Origin: Halalkalibacillus sediminis
GTDB lineage: Bacteria; Bacillota; Bacilli; Bacillales; Alkalibacillaceae
Assembly: GCF_002844535.1 (NCBI RefSeq)
Contig: NZ_PJNH01000003.1
Span: 1-64,000, forward strand
DNA: 64,000 bases
Direction of reading: 5' to 3'
Made by a program: the position numbers and the translations under genes. This document shows, in pieces, positions 55,174 through 63,584 of this stretch (position 1 is its first letter; each line of letters starts with the position of its first letter). A model generated the notes under the pieces. The model did not search any database. It saw only the letters and a list, made by a program, of their open reading frames with translations, and was not told the origin of the DNA.

Positions 55174-55824
55174 ATGACTCCCATGGACAAATACAAAAAA
55201 GCATATATGAAAGCCATTACTGATGGGGATATACAATCCGCACAAGATATCATATCTAAGTCTTTAGAGGATGATTACTCCTTGGATGATATTTACTCTA
55301 TGATTGCTAGCTCGATGTACGATATCGGGAACAGTTGGCAGTTTAATGATATCAGCGTCGCCCAAGAACATTTCTCGACTGCAATATCGCAAACGATTAT
55401 TTCTCAGTTGGGGTTGCAAAAGATGCCGGTTGATTATGAACGTCGAAAAGAAACCGCTGCACTCTTCTCAGTTGAGACGAACGCACATTCATTGGGCATT
55501 CAGATGATTCAAAATATATTTCAACATTTTGGTTACCGAACCTATTATTTCGGAGCAGACTTGCCAAATGCCCATATTATTAAAGAGCTCAAAAAAATCA
55601 AACCTAATTATATCGCATTCTCAATAACTCTTTCAGACCATGCCCTAGCAGCCATTGAATTAAGCCAAATGATTAGGGACGAAAATGAGTTGTCAGATAC
55701 GAAGATTATAATAGGTGGTTACGCTTTTCATAACAGAGCAGAATTAAAAGACCATATTGAACATGATTATTACTTCCAGAACGTAAGTGATTTCAATGAT
55801 TGGTTAAGTGAGAAAGACAGGTGA
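55174..55824 (+). CDS. Cobalamin-binding protein with CarH-like photosensor cap
   Basis: 216 residues. Residues 1-85 form a four-helix B12-binding cap with the signature W-x9-EH (Trp55, Glu65, His66), the motif that marks adenosylcobalamin photoreceptors of the CarH/LitR type. Residues about 92-210 are a Rossmann-like B12 domain with N-x-H-x-x-G (Asn103, His105, Gly108) and YYFGADLPNAHI. There is no helix-turn-helix or kinase domain. AAAGGAGGG precedes ATG 55174; ATG 55183 is an alternative. The next gene's ribosome site overlaps its stop codon. Light sensing is inferred from the motif only. Confidence 0.85.
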   Translation: MTPMDKYKKAYMKAITDGDIQSAQDIISKSLEDDYSLDDIYSMIASSMYDIGNSWQFNDISVAQEHFSTAISQTIISQLGLQKMPVDYERRKETAALFSVETNAHSLGIQMIQNIFQHFGYRTYYFGADLPNAHIIKELKKIKPNYIAFSITLSDHALAAIELSQMIRDENELSDTKIIIGGYAFHNRAELKDHIEHDYYFQNVSDFNDWLSEKDR

Positions 55825-55828
55825 TCTT

Positions 55829-56134
55829 ATGTATATAGTTGATTCCTTAGTGAAAGTACCAGTAGAAAAAGCAGATGAAGTTATATCTATTTACCAAAAT
55901 AGGTCCAAATCCGTTGACGAACAAGACGGATTCATAAAATTCCAATTGTTACAGAACGATAAAAAACCTGAAGAGTTGACGGTCCATACCGTCTGGGAAA
56001 CGAAAGAAGACTATTTGAATTGGGCAAGAAGTGAAAACTTTAAAAAAATCCATGATATGGAGAAGAACTATCCAGATCAAGAGCTTGCCAGTATTGTGCC
56101 CATTGTTAAAAAGTATAAGGTGGTGGCGGAATGA
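55829..56134 (+). CDS. ABM-fold (antibiotic biosynthesis monooxygenase-like) protein
   Basis: 101 residues from ATG 55829 with AGGTGAT overlapping the upstream stop. Ferredoxin-like ABM domain: VDSLVKVPVEKADEVISIYQ, EQDGFIKFQLLQ and HTVWETKEDYLNWARS resemble HmoA/HmoB-type heme-degrading or quinol monooxygenases. Catalytic class cannot be told. Overlaps the next gene by four bases, so the three genes are one operon. Confidence 0.85.
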   Translation: MYIVDSLVKVPVEKADEVISIYQNRSKSVDEQDGFIKFQLLQNDKKPEELTVHTVWETKEDYLNWARSENFKKIHDMEKNYPDQELASIVPIVKKYKVVAE

Positions 56135-56520
56135 AACTACAATCAAGAAATATTACCTTTGACCCAGCAATCGGAGAGGTAGTAAAGTCGATTGTGGATG
56201 AAATATATCAGGAAAACCCTCAATTGCACGATCGTTTCGGTCAACGAGGTATAGAAAAATGTACTGAAGATAATTTCTATCACATGCGTTATCTTCACAC
56301 TAGTTACCAATTAAACAACCCATCTATTTTCGAAGATTACACACATTGGTTGAATTCCGTACTAACAAATAGAGGGGTGCCTACGGAGTATATCATTCAA
56401 AACTTCGACTTGATGATTAGAGTTTTTGAACGTCAAGATGAAGGGCTGACTTGGTCGTTTTATATTGAACTATTAGAAAAAGGCATTGACGACTTACAAA
56501 AAGAAATCTTAGACAAATAA
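56131..56520 (+). CDS. Small helical protein of the B12-sensor operon
   Basis: 129 residues, all helical by appearance, no signal or membrane segment. A conserved-looking core has HMRYLHTSYQLNN, FEDYTHWLNSVLTNRGVP and FDLMIRVFERQ. I recall the pattern H-x-x-Y-L...F-x-D-Y-x-x-W...RGVP as an N-terminal region fused to W-x9-EH cobalamin proteins in other phyla, which would make this the detached partner domain; this is recollection and not a search result. Coupled to the ABM gene (ATGA overlap). Confidence 0.65.
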   Translation: MKLQSRNITFDPAIGEVVKSIVDEIYQENPQLHDRFGQRGIEKCTEDNFYHMRYLHTSYQLNNPSIFEDYTHWLNSVLTNRGVPTEYIIQNFDLMIRVFERQDEGLTWSFYIELLEKGIDDLQKEILDK

Positions 56521-56568
56521 TAAATAACATGGGGAGATTATTAATCTAATCACTCCATGTTATTTTTA
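56521..56568. terminator. Terminator between the B12-sensor operon and the membrane protein gene
   Basis: Stem ATAACATGG/CCATGTTAT (56524-56532, 56555-56563) with extra inner pairs; TTTTTATA on the plus strand, and a T-rich stretch on the minus strand. Confidence 0.75.
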
Positions 56569-57316
56569 TATCTCCAGAAATCTCATGACCATGATAGATA
56601 AGTTTTATTTCACCTTCTTTATCAGCTTGGAAACGATAAGTCCAGTCGCCTGTTCCTTCAACACTTCCAAGAGATAAATTGTCTTGAGGCCATTTCAATC
56701 CTCTTCTACCTGAATCTTCAACATCCCAGTCCACTTCAACAATATATTGCTCCCCCGCTCTTACAGGTATGTAAACTTCTTCTTGGCCATTCAAGTTTTC
56801 AAATGTTGCGATGTATCGGTCGCCTTGATATTCACTTTTAAAATGGTCGCTTAGCGTGGGATTGACCCAAATCAACAGGAAGATCGTCGACAATGCAACG
56901 GTAAGCGTTAAGATCATCCGACTTAATGAATCTGAGAGGATCTTTTGAATTCCATAGAATAAAATGAAACCTATTCCTAAAAATATACCTAAATACATCA
57001 CCACGTAAAAATACCAGCCCGCCGAACCGGAAAGAGCAGGTAAAAAAAGAATCGCTCCTCCAATATATCCTGCTAGTGCATAAGAAAAGGTGAAACCTTT
57101 TTTTGAATCAATCTCCATTCTCCTAAGGACATACTCAATAATAAAGGAAGCCAGAACTGCATAAGTCACACCATACAACCAAATCTTTGACGTTGAAAGT
57201 AAATCATATGATGCTGATACATCATAACCGGTATAGAAAAAATGCCCTATAAGTACTAAGAGGATTGCTGTAATAGCTGATGTTATTTTATTAATCAATG
57301 AATGAACGCTCCACAC
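56546..57316 (-). CDS. Membrane protein with C-terminal extracytoplasmic beta domain
   Basis: 256 residues. Five predicted membrane helices in the first 155 residues (about 10-30, 45-62, 78-98, 103-125, 132-152) and a soluble C-terminal domain rich in beta-strand patterns (about 165-256, with QEEVYIPVRAGEQYIVEVDW). I do not recognise a family. Single gene, convergent with the B12-sensor operon. Confidence 0.7.
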   Translation of the reverse strand: MWSVHSLINKITSAITAILLVLIGHFFYTGYDVSASYDLLSTSKIWLYGVTYAVLASFIIEYVLRRMEIDSKKGFTFSYALAGYIGGAILFLPALSGSAGWYFYVVMYLGIFLGIGFILFYGIQKILSDSLSRMILTLTVALSTIFLLIWVNPTLSDHFKSEYQGDRYIATFENLNGQEEVYIPVRAGEQYIVEVDWDVEDSGRRGLKWPQDNLSLGSVEGTGDWTYRFQADKEGEIKLIYHGHEISGDIKITWSD

Positions 57317-57450
57317 GGAATTCCCTCCCCCCTTTAATCAGTTTAATATACTTTTTTTCAAATTCACGAAAGTGTCTAAAACTTTTCACTTACTTTCTAG
57401 TCGAATATCTACTATAATCTTCTTGTACAATGATTTATGAAGGAGTAGCC

Positions 57451-57873
57451 ATGAATAAAAAGAATGAGAACTTAATGATATTTAGTTGGGTGGTAGCTTT
57501 TGCAGCGACACTAGGGTCTTTATACTTTTCAGAGATCCGTTTATATGAACCATGTAAACTTTGCTGGGTCCAACGTATATTCATGTACCCAATCGCCATT
57601 ATATTATTAATCGGCGTTATATTGAAGGACTCTAAAGCATTTGTTTATAGCACAGTTTTTGCAGGGATTGGTTTTTTAGTTTCAACCTATCACTATGGCT
57701 TACAAAAGCTCCCATTCCTCCAAGAATCGTCACCTAGCTGTGGAAGGGTCTCATGTACCGCTGGATATATTGATTGGGCAGGCTTTATCACGATTCCATT
57801 CTTAGCTATGACGGCATTTTTGATCATTTTGATTATCAGTATCGCTGGATGGAAACATTCCAAGGAGGTTTAA
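57451..57873 (+). CDS. bdbC: DsbB-family disulfide oxidoreductase BdbC
   Basis: 140 residues from ATG 57451, which has GAAGGAG upstream; an earlier in-frame ATG at 57430 has none. Four membrane helices, with CxxC Cys35/Cys38 in CKLCWVQR and the second pair Cys97/Cys102 in SCGRVSC, as in DsbB. Passes electrons from extracytoplasmic dithiols to quinones. Followed after three bases by a thioredoxin-like gene. Confidence 0.94.
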   Translation: MNKKNENLMIFSWVVAFAATLGSLYFSEIRLYEPCKLCWVQRIFMYPIAIILLIGVILKDSKAFVYSTVFAGIGFLVSTYHYGLQKLPFLQESSPSCGRVSCTAGYIDWAGFITIPFLAMTAFLIILIISIAGWKHSKEV

Positions 57874-57876
57874 TAT

Positions 57877-58368
57877 ATGAAAAAATTACTTATATTCGGT
57901 GGAATCATCGTTATTTTATTTATTGCAACGGCATTCTTAACTAATATGGCTGAAACGGAAAATGTCGAGGAGGATAACCCGTATGGTAAAGATCGCCTCC
58001 ATGCTGAGACAGCTGACCTTTTAGATGATCCGCACTATCAGAACATCATCACACCTGAAGAACTTGATGAAAAGTTAGAAAATGGTGAAGATGTGACGGT
58101 TTATTTCTTCAGTCCTACTTGTGGCATCTGTCAGGAGACTACACCTGAGATCATGCCTCTTGCTGAAGAAATGGGTGTCGACTTAGTTCAATACAATGTG
58201 TTGGAATTCCAAGAAGCATGGGATAGCAAAAGTGAAGGCGGCTTCGGGATTGAAGGAACTCCAACTGTCGTTCACTTTGAAGATGGAGAAGAAGTAGACC
58301 AAAGAGTAGTTGGTCGGACTCCTAACGAAGGTTACCAAAGCTATTTTGAAAAATATGTATTAGATTAA
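57877..58368 (+). CDS. Membrane-anchored thioredoxin-like thiol oxidoreductase
   Basis: 163 residues: one N-terminal membrane anchor (about 3-23), a short spacer, and a thioredoxin fold with CGIC (Cys82, Cys85) and a cis-proline in GTPT. It takes the place usually held by BdbD beside BdbC but is smaller and lacks the DsbA helical insertion. Presumably the extracytoplasmic thiol partner of BdbC. Operon with bdbC, then a terminator. Confidence 0.88.
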   Translation: MKKLLIFGGIIVILFIATAFLTNMAETENVEEDNPYGKDRLHAETADLLDDPHYQNIITPEELDEKLENGEDVTVYFFSPTCGICQETTPEIMPLAEEMGVDLVQYNVLEFQEAWDSKSEGGFGIEGTPTVVHFEDGEEVDQRVVGRTPNEGYQSYFEKYVLD

Positions 58369-58373
58369 TAATT

Positions 58374-58408
58374 AAAGCCCCCTTTCGGTAGAAAGGGGGC
58401 TTTGCTAT
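58374..58408. terminator. Bidirectional terminator, bdbC operon / SDR gene
   Basis: Perfect 13-bp arms (58374-58386, 58391-58403), 4-base loop, between convergent genes. Confidence 0.8.
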
Positions 58409-58421
58409 ATCACTAAACTAA

Positions 58422-59066
58422 TTATAGTTCAAAAATTTCATCTTTAATCTTATTTTCACCTGTAATCAAATCGAACCCTTTATTATACGATTTAGGGTTA
58501 TCAATCAGGTGGAAGATGGTAAGCGCTACATCTTCTCGAGGAATGGAACCTGGTGCAATTCCCTCTCCTATCTTAATTTTACCAATGCCTTCATCGTTTG
58601 TAAGACCACCTGGACGAACGATAGTGTAATCCATATCACTTCGCTCAAGTGCTACATCTGCATAATGTTTTGCGACATAATAGTGTCTGATTTTATCGTT
58701 CCAGTTTTCACGATTATTCGCCTGATATGCGCTAACTTGGATATACCTTTTGATTCCTGCTTTTTCTGCAGCCTCAACAGATTTAACTGCGCCATCAAGG
58801 TCGATCAATAATGTTTTATCTGAACCAGTATCAGGACCTGAACCAGCTGCGAATACCACCGCATCGCAACCTTCAGCCGCTTCTGCGATATTATCAACGG
58901 AACCTTCTAGATCTGCCAGTACAGCCTCGATTCCTTCCTGTTCGAATTGTTTCTTCTGTTCTTCTTTTCTTACCATTGCACGAACTTCGTGCTCTTTGCT
59001 GTCTTGTATAAAATGAACTAATTGTTTCCCTATCTTACCATTTGCACCTACTACAAAAACCTTCAT
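58422..59066 (-). CDS. NAD(P)-binding SDR-like oxidoreductase (YhfK-like)
   Basis: 214 residues, atypical SDR (NmrA/YhfK-like). The dinucleotide loop VVGANGKIGKQLV is at the N-terminus, with a basic AMVRKEEQ suggesting NADP, VFAAGSG in the middle and a late YYVAKHYADVAL in the catalytic Tyr-x3-Lys position. Substrate unknown. An inverted repeat lies 30-80 bases upstream. Confidence 0.87.
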   Translation of the reverse strand: MKVFVVGANGKIGKQLVHFIQDSKEHEVRAMVRKEEQKKQFEQEGIEAVLADLEGSVDNIAEAAEGCDAVVFAAGSGPDTGSDKTLLIDLDGAVKSVEAAEKAGIKRYIQVSAYQANNRENWNDKIRHYYVAKHYADVALERSDMDYTIVRPGGLTNDEGIGKIKIGEGIAPGSIPREDVALTIFHLIDNPKSYNKGFDLITGENKIKDEIFEL

Positions 59067-59097
59067 GATTAAAGTCTCCTTTATTGTTGAGAGTTAA

Positions 59098-59143
59098 ATA
59101 TAATCTCACACTACAACTTATACCCGGAATGGTGAGATTGTAT
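59098..59143 (-). promoter_or_regulatory. Inverted repeat upstream of the SDR gene
   Basis: 12-base arms ATATAATCTCAC (59098-59109) and GTGAGATTGTAT (59132-59143), 11 of 12 complementary plus one G-U, in the upstream region of the minus-strand SDR gene. It could be an operator or a leader hairpin. The rest of 59144-59270 shows nothing clear. Confidence 0.5.
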
Positions 59144-59270
59144 TCAGGTATGTAGTAATTGAGGGTTTGAACGAGATTTTAATTAACCAATATAACATTA
59201 ATGACGCAAAATCCAAACTACAGGAAGCCCCAAAATTGATCCTTTTCCACACCGCGACTATCGCCAAAAT

Positions 59271-59308
59271 CAAAAAAAGATCCTTGGTTAATCAATAACC
59301 AAGGATCT
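59271..59308 (-). terminator. Terminator of the YtzI-like gene
   Basis: 13-bp arms (59278-59290, 59296-59308), seven T on the minus strand. Confidence 0.9.
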
Positions 59309-59320
59309 TCCTTTCAATGA

Positions 59321-59482
59321 CTACTCTTTATTATCAGAATCGGAGTTATCATCATCGCTTTTCTTCTCGTCTGGTAAAGGATCCACTTTATGTTCATATG
59401 CGTAACCTTTAGAAATGGCATAAATCGTCAGAAACATAACGGCTATGATAATTGCGATTGATACAATCATTATCTTGACCAT
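59321..59482 (-). CDS. YtzI-like small membrane protein
   Basis: 53 residues: an N-terminal membrane helix (about 3-22), then AISKGYAYEHKVDPLP and a very acidic tail of Asp, Ser, Glu and Lys. The ISKGYAY-x-H-x-VDPLP block matches my recollection of the Bacillus YtzI family, function unknown. AAAGGGG precedes the ATG and a strong terminator follows, supporting a real gene. Confidence 0.75.
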   Translation of the reverse strand: MVKIMIVSIAIIIAVMFLTIYAISKGYAYEHKVDPLPDEKKSDDDNSDSDNKE

Positions 59483-59558
59483 AGGATTACCCCTTTAGAA
59501 TCTGTATGAATTTATCCCCATTATACTAACGTGCTCAAAAAGAAACAATTCTAATTTA

Positions 59559-61034
59559 TTAAGAGCGTTTGTTGTTGTAATTCTTACCGCGTGAGTTTTT
59601 GTTGCGATCGTTGTTGCGTCCGCCGCGACCTTTGTTGCGGTCGTTACGTCCGCGGCCACCGCCGCCTCCACGGTAATTGCTGCGCTTTTTATTGTCGTTG
59701 CGAACACGTTTACCACGCAATGGTGCAACTTCAGTCAGCTTAACTGGTGTTTGGTCTGGTTCTTTAGCTAACAATTTCAACGCTGCTGCAACCACGTCAA
59801 CCGCATGATGATTTTCTAGCAACTGTTCTGCTGCGTGAGTGAATTTTTCCGCTTCGCCTTTATCGATCATTTCGATCAGTTCATCTCTAGCTGCTTGTTG
59901 AACTCCCTCTACAACCTCATCGTAAGAAGGGATGTTTTTCTTAATCATACGACGCTTAGTCATACGTTCAATCGCTTTAAGATGCTCAGATTCACGGAAA
60001 GTCGAGAATGTAATCGCCTGACCTTTTTTACCTGCACGACCTGTACGTCCGATACGGTGAACATAGCTTTCTGGGTCCTGAGGCAAGTCAAAGTTGTAAA
60101 CATGGGTTACACCTGAAATGTCCAAGCCACGAGCTGCTACGTCCGTTGCTACTAAGATGTCAGTAGAACCTGACTTAAAACGACGGATAGTGTGTTCACG
60201 CTTGTTCTGAGGGATATCACCATGGATTCCTTCTGCGAAGTATCCACGTTTTGATAAACCTTCCGATAGTTCATCGACACGCTTTTTCGTACGACCAAAA
60301 ATGATCGCCAAGTCAGGTGACTCGATGTCTAACATACGGCAAAGCACGTCAAACTTCTGGTTTTCCTTCAATTCAACATAGTACTGTTCAATATTATCGA
60401 CTGTCAGTTCTTTTGATTTTACCTGGATCAATTCAGGTTCTTTCATGAACTTCTCAGCCAACTTCTGAATTCTCTTAGGCATTGTCGCTGAGAACAATAG
60501 CGTCTGATATTCAGATGGAATAGAATCCATAATCGCTTCGATATCTTCGATGAATCCCATGTTCAACATTTCGTCTGCTTCATCTAAAACAACTGTTTTG
60601 ATATTGTCCAAACGAATCGTTTTACGACGGATGTGATCCAATAAACGACCTGGTGTAGCTGCTACCAGTTGTGGTTTGTTTTTCAACGCACGAATTTGGC
60701 GGTTGATGTCTTGGCCGCCATAAACTGGTACCGTTTTGATTTTTTTTGTTTGACCTATACGATTAAGCTCTTCGGCTACTTGGATTGCTAGCTCACGTGT
60801 TGGAGCGATAACAAGTCCTTGAATAGCTGATAGATCCATATCGATGTTTTCCATCATTGGCACACCAAATGCAGTCGTTTTACCTGTTCCGGTTTGTGCT
60901 TGTCCAATTAAATCTTTTCCTGTTAATGCTGTAGGGATCGATTGTTCCTGAATCGGTGTTGGATTTTCGAATCCCATGTTTGATAAGGCACTTAAAATAT
61001 CCTTATCAATGTTAAAATCACTGAATAATTTCAA
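59559..61034 (-). CDS. cshA: DEAD-box RNA helicase CshA
   Basis: 491 residues with all helicase motifs: Q motif [10 protein letters not shown], Walker [33 protein letters not shown] and [10 protein letters not shown]. The C-terminus is basic and Arg/Gly/Asn-rich (about 440-491), an RNA-binding tail. CshA works in ribosome assembly and with the RNA degradosome, notably in cold. It has a structured leader of up to about 220 bases. Confidence 0.96.
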   Translation of the reverse strand: MKLFSDFNIDKDILSALSNMGFENPTPIQEQSIPTALTGKDLIGQAQTGTGKTTAFGVPMMENIDMDLSAIQGLVIAPTRELAIQVAEELNRIGQTKKIKTVPVYGGQDINRQIRALKNKPQLVAATPGRLLDHIRRKTIRLDNIKTVVLDEADEMLNMGFIEDIEAIMDSIPSEYQTLLFSATMPKRIQKLAEKFMKEPELIQVKSKELTVDNIEQYYVELKENQKFDVLCRMLDIESPDLAIIFGRTKKRVDELSEGLSKRGYFAEGIHGDIPQNKREHTIRRFKSGSTDILVATDVAARGLDISGVTHVYNFDLPQDPESYVHRIGRTGRAGKKGQAITFSTFRESEHLKAIERMTKRRMIKKNIPSYDEVVEGVQQAARDELIEMIDKGEAEKFTHAAEQLLENHHAVDVVAAALKLLAKEPDQTPVKLTEVAPLRGKRVRNDNKKRSNYRGGGGGRGRNDRNKGRGGRNNDRNKNSRGKNYNNKRS

Positions 61035-61154
61035 ATTGCTTTCCTCCTAAATTTACCTCTGTAAATTTTCCTATTATATTTTCCAGAGAAAAGTTAGAGT
61101 ACTTTTCAACTTTTCTTATACATTTACATTCATTTTTATTGTAAATTGTTCCGA

Positions 61155-61216
61155 GTATAAAAATAGCTACTATAAATTGTAGGAAATAACTGAATTGCCT
61201 ACATCTAAAGTAGCTA
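61155..61216 (-). terminator. Leader attenuator or upstream terminator before cshA
   Basis: Nested minus-strand hairpin: outer TAGCTAC/GTAGCTA (61164-61170, 61210-61216), inner TGTAGG/CCTACA (61178-61183, 61198-61203), followed by TTTTTATA. It lies between the predicted promoter at 61263-61292 and the cshA start, so it is either a leader attenuator or a terminator of the acyl-CoA dehydrogenase transcript. A further AAATTTAC/GTAAATTT hairpin sits next to the cshA ribosome site (about 61051-61070). Confidence 0.65.
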
Positions 61217-61262
61217 CGTAATCTATTTCCTTATTTATATCTAACTTTTCACAAGACAATTT

Positions 61263-61292
61263 AGTATAACTGTTTCAAGGGTCAAAAGTCAA
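61263..61292 (-). promoter_or_regulatory. Probable sigma-A promoter of cshA
   Basis: Minus strand TTGACT (61287-61292), 18 bases, TATACT (61263-61268), just after the acyl-CoA dehydrogenase stop. It gives a leader of about 220 bases. No equally good promoter was found closer to cshA. Confidence 0.6.
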
Positions 61293-61302
61293 CCGTGATC
61301 AA

Positions 61303-62454
61303 TTAATCATCGAGCAAATCTTTAGCAAATTGTTCTAATACCATATCATCCATGGGTGGGTTGTGAAGACCCGCCCGGACATCACGATAATATTTTTCAA
61401 ACAACGCATCTTTCGAAAGACCACGTCCACCAGACACACGCATTGCTAAATCAACGATTTTCTGCGCGTCATTTGTTACAGAAACTTTGGCAACAGCAAG
61501 AGATGACATAAGTTCCGGGCGACGTTCAGGATACTGATCCCATTTTTCCGCCACACGGTACAAGAGGTGCCTGGAACGCATGAGTAACATCTCCATCTCA
61601 CCTATCTTCTCGCGGATATGATGTTCTTTTGAAATGGTATGGTCGAGACTATTCGGTTGGAAACTCTTAGAAAATTCAACAGCTTCCCTTGTTGCGGCAC
61701 TCGCAATCCCTAAGTAACACGCAGGGATATGTAAGAGCCACCCTTTTGGACCCGAACGCTTACCTGACTTACGCTCGACTAATCTTTCTTGTTTTACACG
61801 GACATCTTGTAAAACAAGATCATCACTTCCTGTACCCCTCATACCTAATGTGTCCCATGTTCGGTCAACTGATACACCCAAATTGTTCATATCCACTAAA
61901 AAAGACCCTACTTGGTCATCGTCTTCGATATAAGCTGAAACGATTGCGTAATCCAAATGAGAAGCAAGAGTAGTGAACGTCTTTCTTCCATTCAAAATAT
62001 ACCCTTGTCCGTCCCAAATAGCTGTTGTTTCTGGACGACCTCCTCGCGTCGGACTACCTGTATTTCTCTCAGTCGAAGCACGGTTGACCAACTTCTGTTT
62101 ACTAACTTCCCGAGCTAGAAATTCGAAATTCTCTTCGGTCCATTTATGCTCATCCCTTAGTTCCATGATGATACCTAAATGCCAACCGACTGAGAGCGCA
62201 GTCGCGCCATCACCTTCAGCTATCTTTTCCTGCATCACTAACCACTCGTATAAAGATAAGTGCTCCCCGCCATATTCTTCCGGAAGGGTCATTGATAAGT
62301 AGTGATTATTTTTTAATTGTTGTATTATTTCTTCAGCTAATTGACCTTTCTTATCAGATTCTTTTGCAAATGGTTTAATTTGATCAGCCAATTGGCTTGC
62401 GCGGTCATATAATTGATGTTGCCGTTCATTTTGTAAAAACAATCCATTTCCCAT
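61303..62454 (-). CDS. Acyl-CoA dehydrogenase family flavoprotein
   Basis: 383 residues, three-domain acyl-CoA dehydrogenase fold: N-terminal helices with LPEEYGGEHLSLYEW, a middle beta domain with LNGRKTFTT and WDTLGMRGTGSDDL, and a C-terminal bundle ending MRVSGGRGLSKDALFEKYYRD. The usual catalytic Glu position could not be fixed by eye, so a monooxygenase-like or sulfur-compound role is also possible. Single gene. Confidence 0.88.
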   Translation of the reverse strand: MGNGLFLQNERQHQLYDRASQLADQIKPFAKESDKKGQLAEEIIQQLKNNHYLSMTLPEEYGGEHLSLYEWLVMQEKIAEGDGATALSVGWHLGIIMELRDEHKWTEENFEFLAREVSKQKLVNRASTERNTGSPTRGGRPETTAIWDGQGYILNGRKTFTTLASHLDYAIVSAYIEDDDQVGSFLVDMNNLGVSVDRTWDTLGMRGTGSDDLVLQDVRVKQERLVERKSGKRSGPKGWLLHIPACYLGIASAATREAVEFSKSFQPNSLDHTISKEHHIREKIGEMEMLLMRSRHLLYRVAEKWDQYPERRPELMSSLAVAKVSVTNDAQKIVDLAMRVSGGRGLSKDALFEKYYRDVRAGLHNPPMDDMVLEQFAKDLLDD

Positions 62455-62529
62455 TTATTTCACCCTTCTCTATTAACCGATAAACTATCATATGTTATTA
62501 CCCGAAAATCGGAAATGATAAATGTCTGT

Positions 62530-63399
62530 TCAAGAATAATTTTTTAACAATCTATGCTTATTTCCAAGCAGCAACAGTCCTACAAATAACAATGCTAACC
62601 CGATACTCGACAGAAATGTCAACTCTTCTCCCAAAAGGAAAATTCCAAGCACAGCCGCGGTCAATGGTTCTGCCAAGGCTAAAGTTACTGCTGAGGATGA
62701 CTGTATCTTTTTCAACCCTCTTGCGAATAAAATATAGGCGACGCCTGTTGCAATAATCCCCAAATGTAAAACACTTAAGCTCCCAGACAATGTCCCAATC
62801 CACTGGAAATTATGAAAAAACAATATCGGTAGCAACATAACTGCAGCAGAACTGAAAACTACCGCGACTACTAAATCAGAGGAGTGATTTGTTACTAAAG
62901 ATTTACTGACGAAAGTATACACAGCAAACGAAAATCCAGCTAAAAGTGAAAAAGTTATTCCTAGTGGTTCAACCACAATTGATTGATTCGATTGGAATAA
63001 CAACATACAACCGATAACTGCTAATAATGTTGAAAGGCCCCATACCCAGTCGGGAACCTTTCGGTATAGAAAAACCTCAAATAGACCCGCAAAAATAGGC
63101 GCACTGCATAAAGCAACGACGGTTCCGACAGCTACCCCTGTAACAGCGACTCCCGTGAAAAAGAATGGTTGGTAAGCAGCCATGGCCAAAGCGCTGAAAA
63201 ACAGTGGGAGTAGCGGAAGGTTCCATTGATAATTTTCACGCGATATAAATATGTATACGAGTAAAGCAATTCCACCAACTAGTAATCGAAGAGCCCCTAC
63301 AACTAACGGAGTTGCTTCTTCCGGTGCAAGTGCTTGAGCCGTTCCTGTGGTCCCCCACAAGATGGCTCCCAGCAAGACGAAAATAATATATCTATTCAT
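62530..63399 (-). CDS. EamA/DMT-superfamily transporter
   Basis: 289 residues from ATG 63399, which has AGGGG upstream; the longer frame to 63417 has none. Ten membrane helices in two EamA halves, starting VLLGAILWGTTGTAQAL and with ALAEPLTAAVLGIFLLGE late. Substrate unknown. Distinct from the DMT protein at 14256. Confidence 0.88.
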   Translation of the reverse strand: MNRYIIFVLLGAILWGTTGTAQALAPEEATPLVVGALRLLVGGIALLVYIFISRENYQWNLPLLPLFFSALAMAAYQPFFFTGVAVTGVAVGTVVALCSAPIFAGLFEVFLYRKVPDWVWGLSTLLAVIGCMLLFQSNQSIVVEPLGITFSLLAGFSFAVYTFVSKSLVTNHSSDLVVAVVFSSAAVMLLPILFFHNFQWIGTLSGSLSVLHLGIIATGVAYILFARGLKKIQSSSAVTLALAEPLTAAVLGIFLLGEELTFLSSIGLALLFVGLLLLGNKHRLLKNYS

Positions 63400-63448
63400 A
63401 AATAGACCCCTGAACATTTTTATTTTGTATCATTTTAACACGAAATAA

Positions 63449-63545
63449 GTGAGAAAAACTTGGCTTGTCGCCAAGTTCTAATGGCGAAAGCCTTTGTTTT
63501 TCACATACTTTAATCATTTAACAAAGTTAAACATTCTTAAAGTGT
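63449..63545 (+). repeat. Structured dispersed repeat, copy 4
   Basis: Same family and same strand as the other three copies, about 37 kb from copy 3. It keeps the outer stem and both internal hairpins; the first hairpin loop reads TTGTC in place of TTATC, a change that leaves pairing intact. It sits upstream of the DMT gene and next to the dioxygenase terminator. Confidence 0.88.
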
Positions 63546-63578
63546 TAAAAAAGCTGATGTGTCATCTACACATCAGCT
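63546..63578 (-). terminator. Terminator of the ring-cleaving dioxygenase gene
   Basis: 11-bp arms (63552-63562, 63568-63578), six T on the minus strand. Confidence 0.9.
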
Positions 63579-63584
63579 CTTAAA

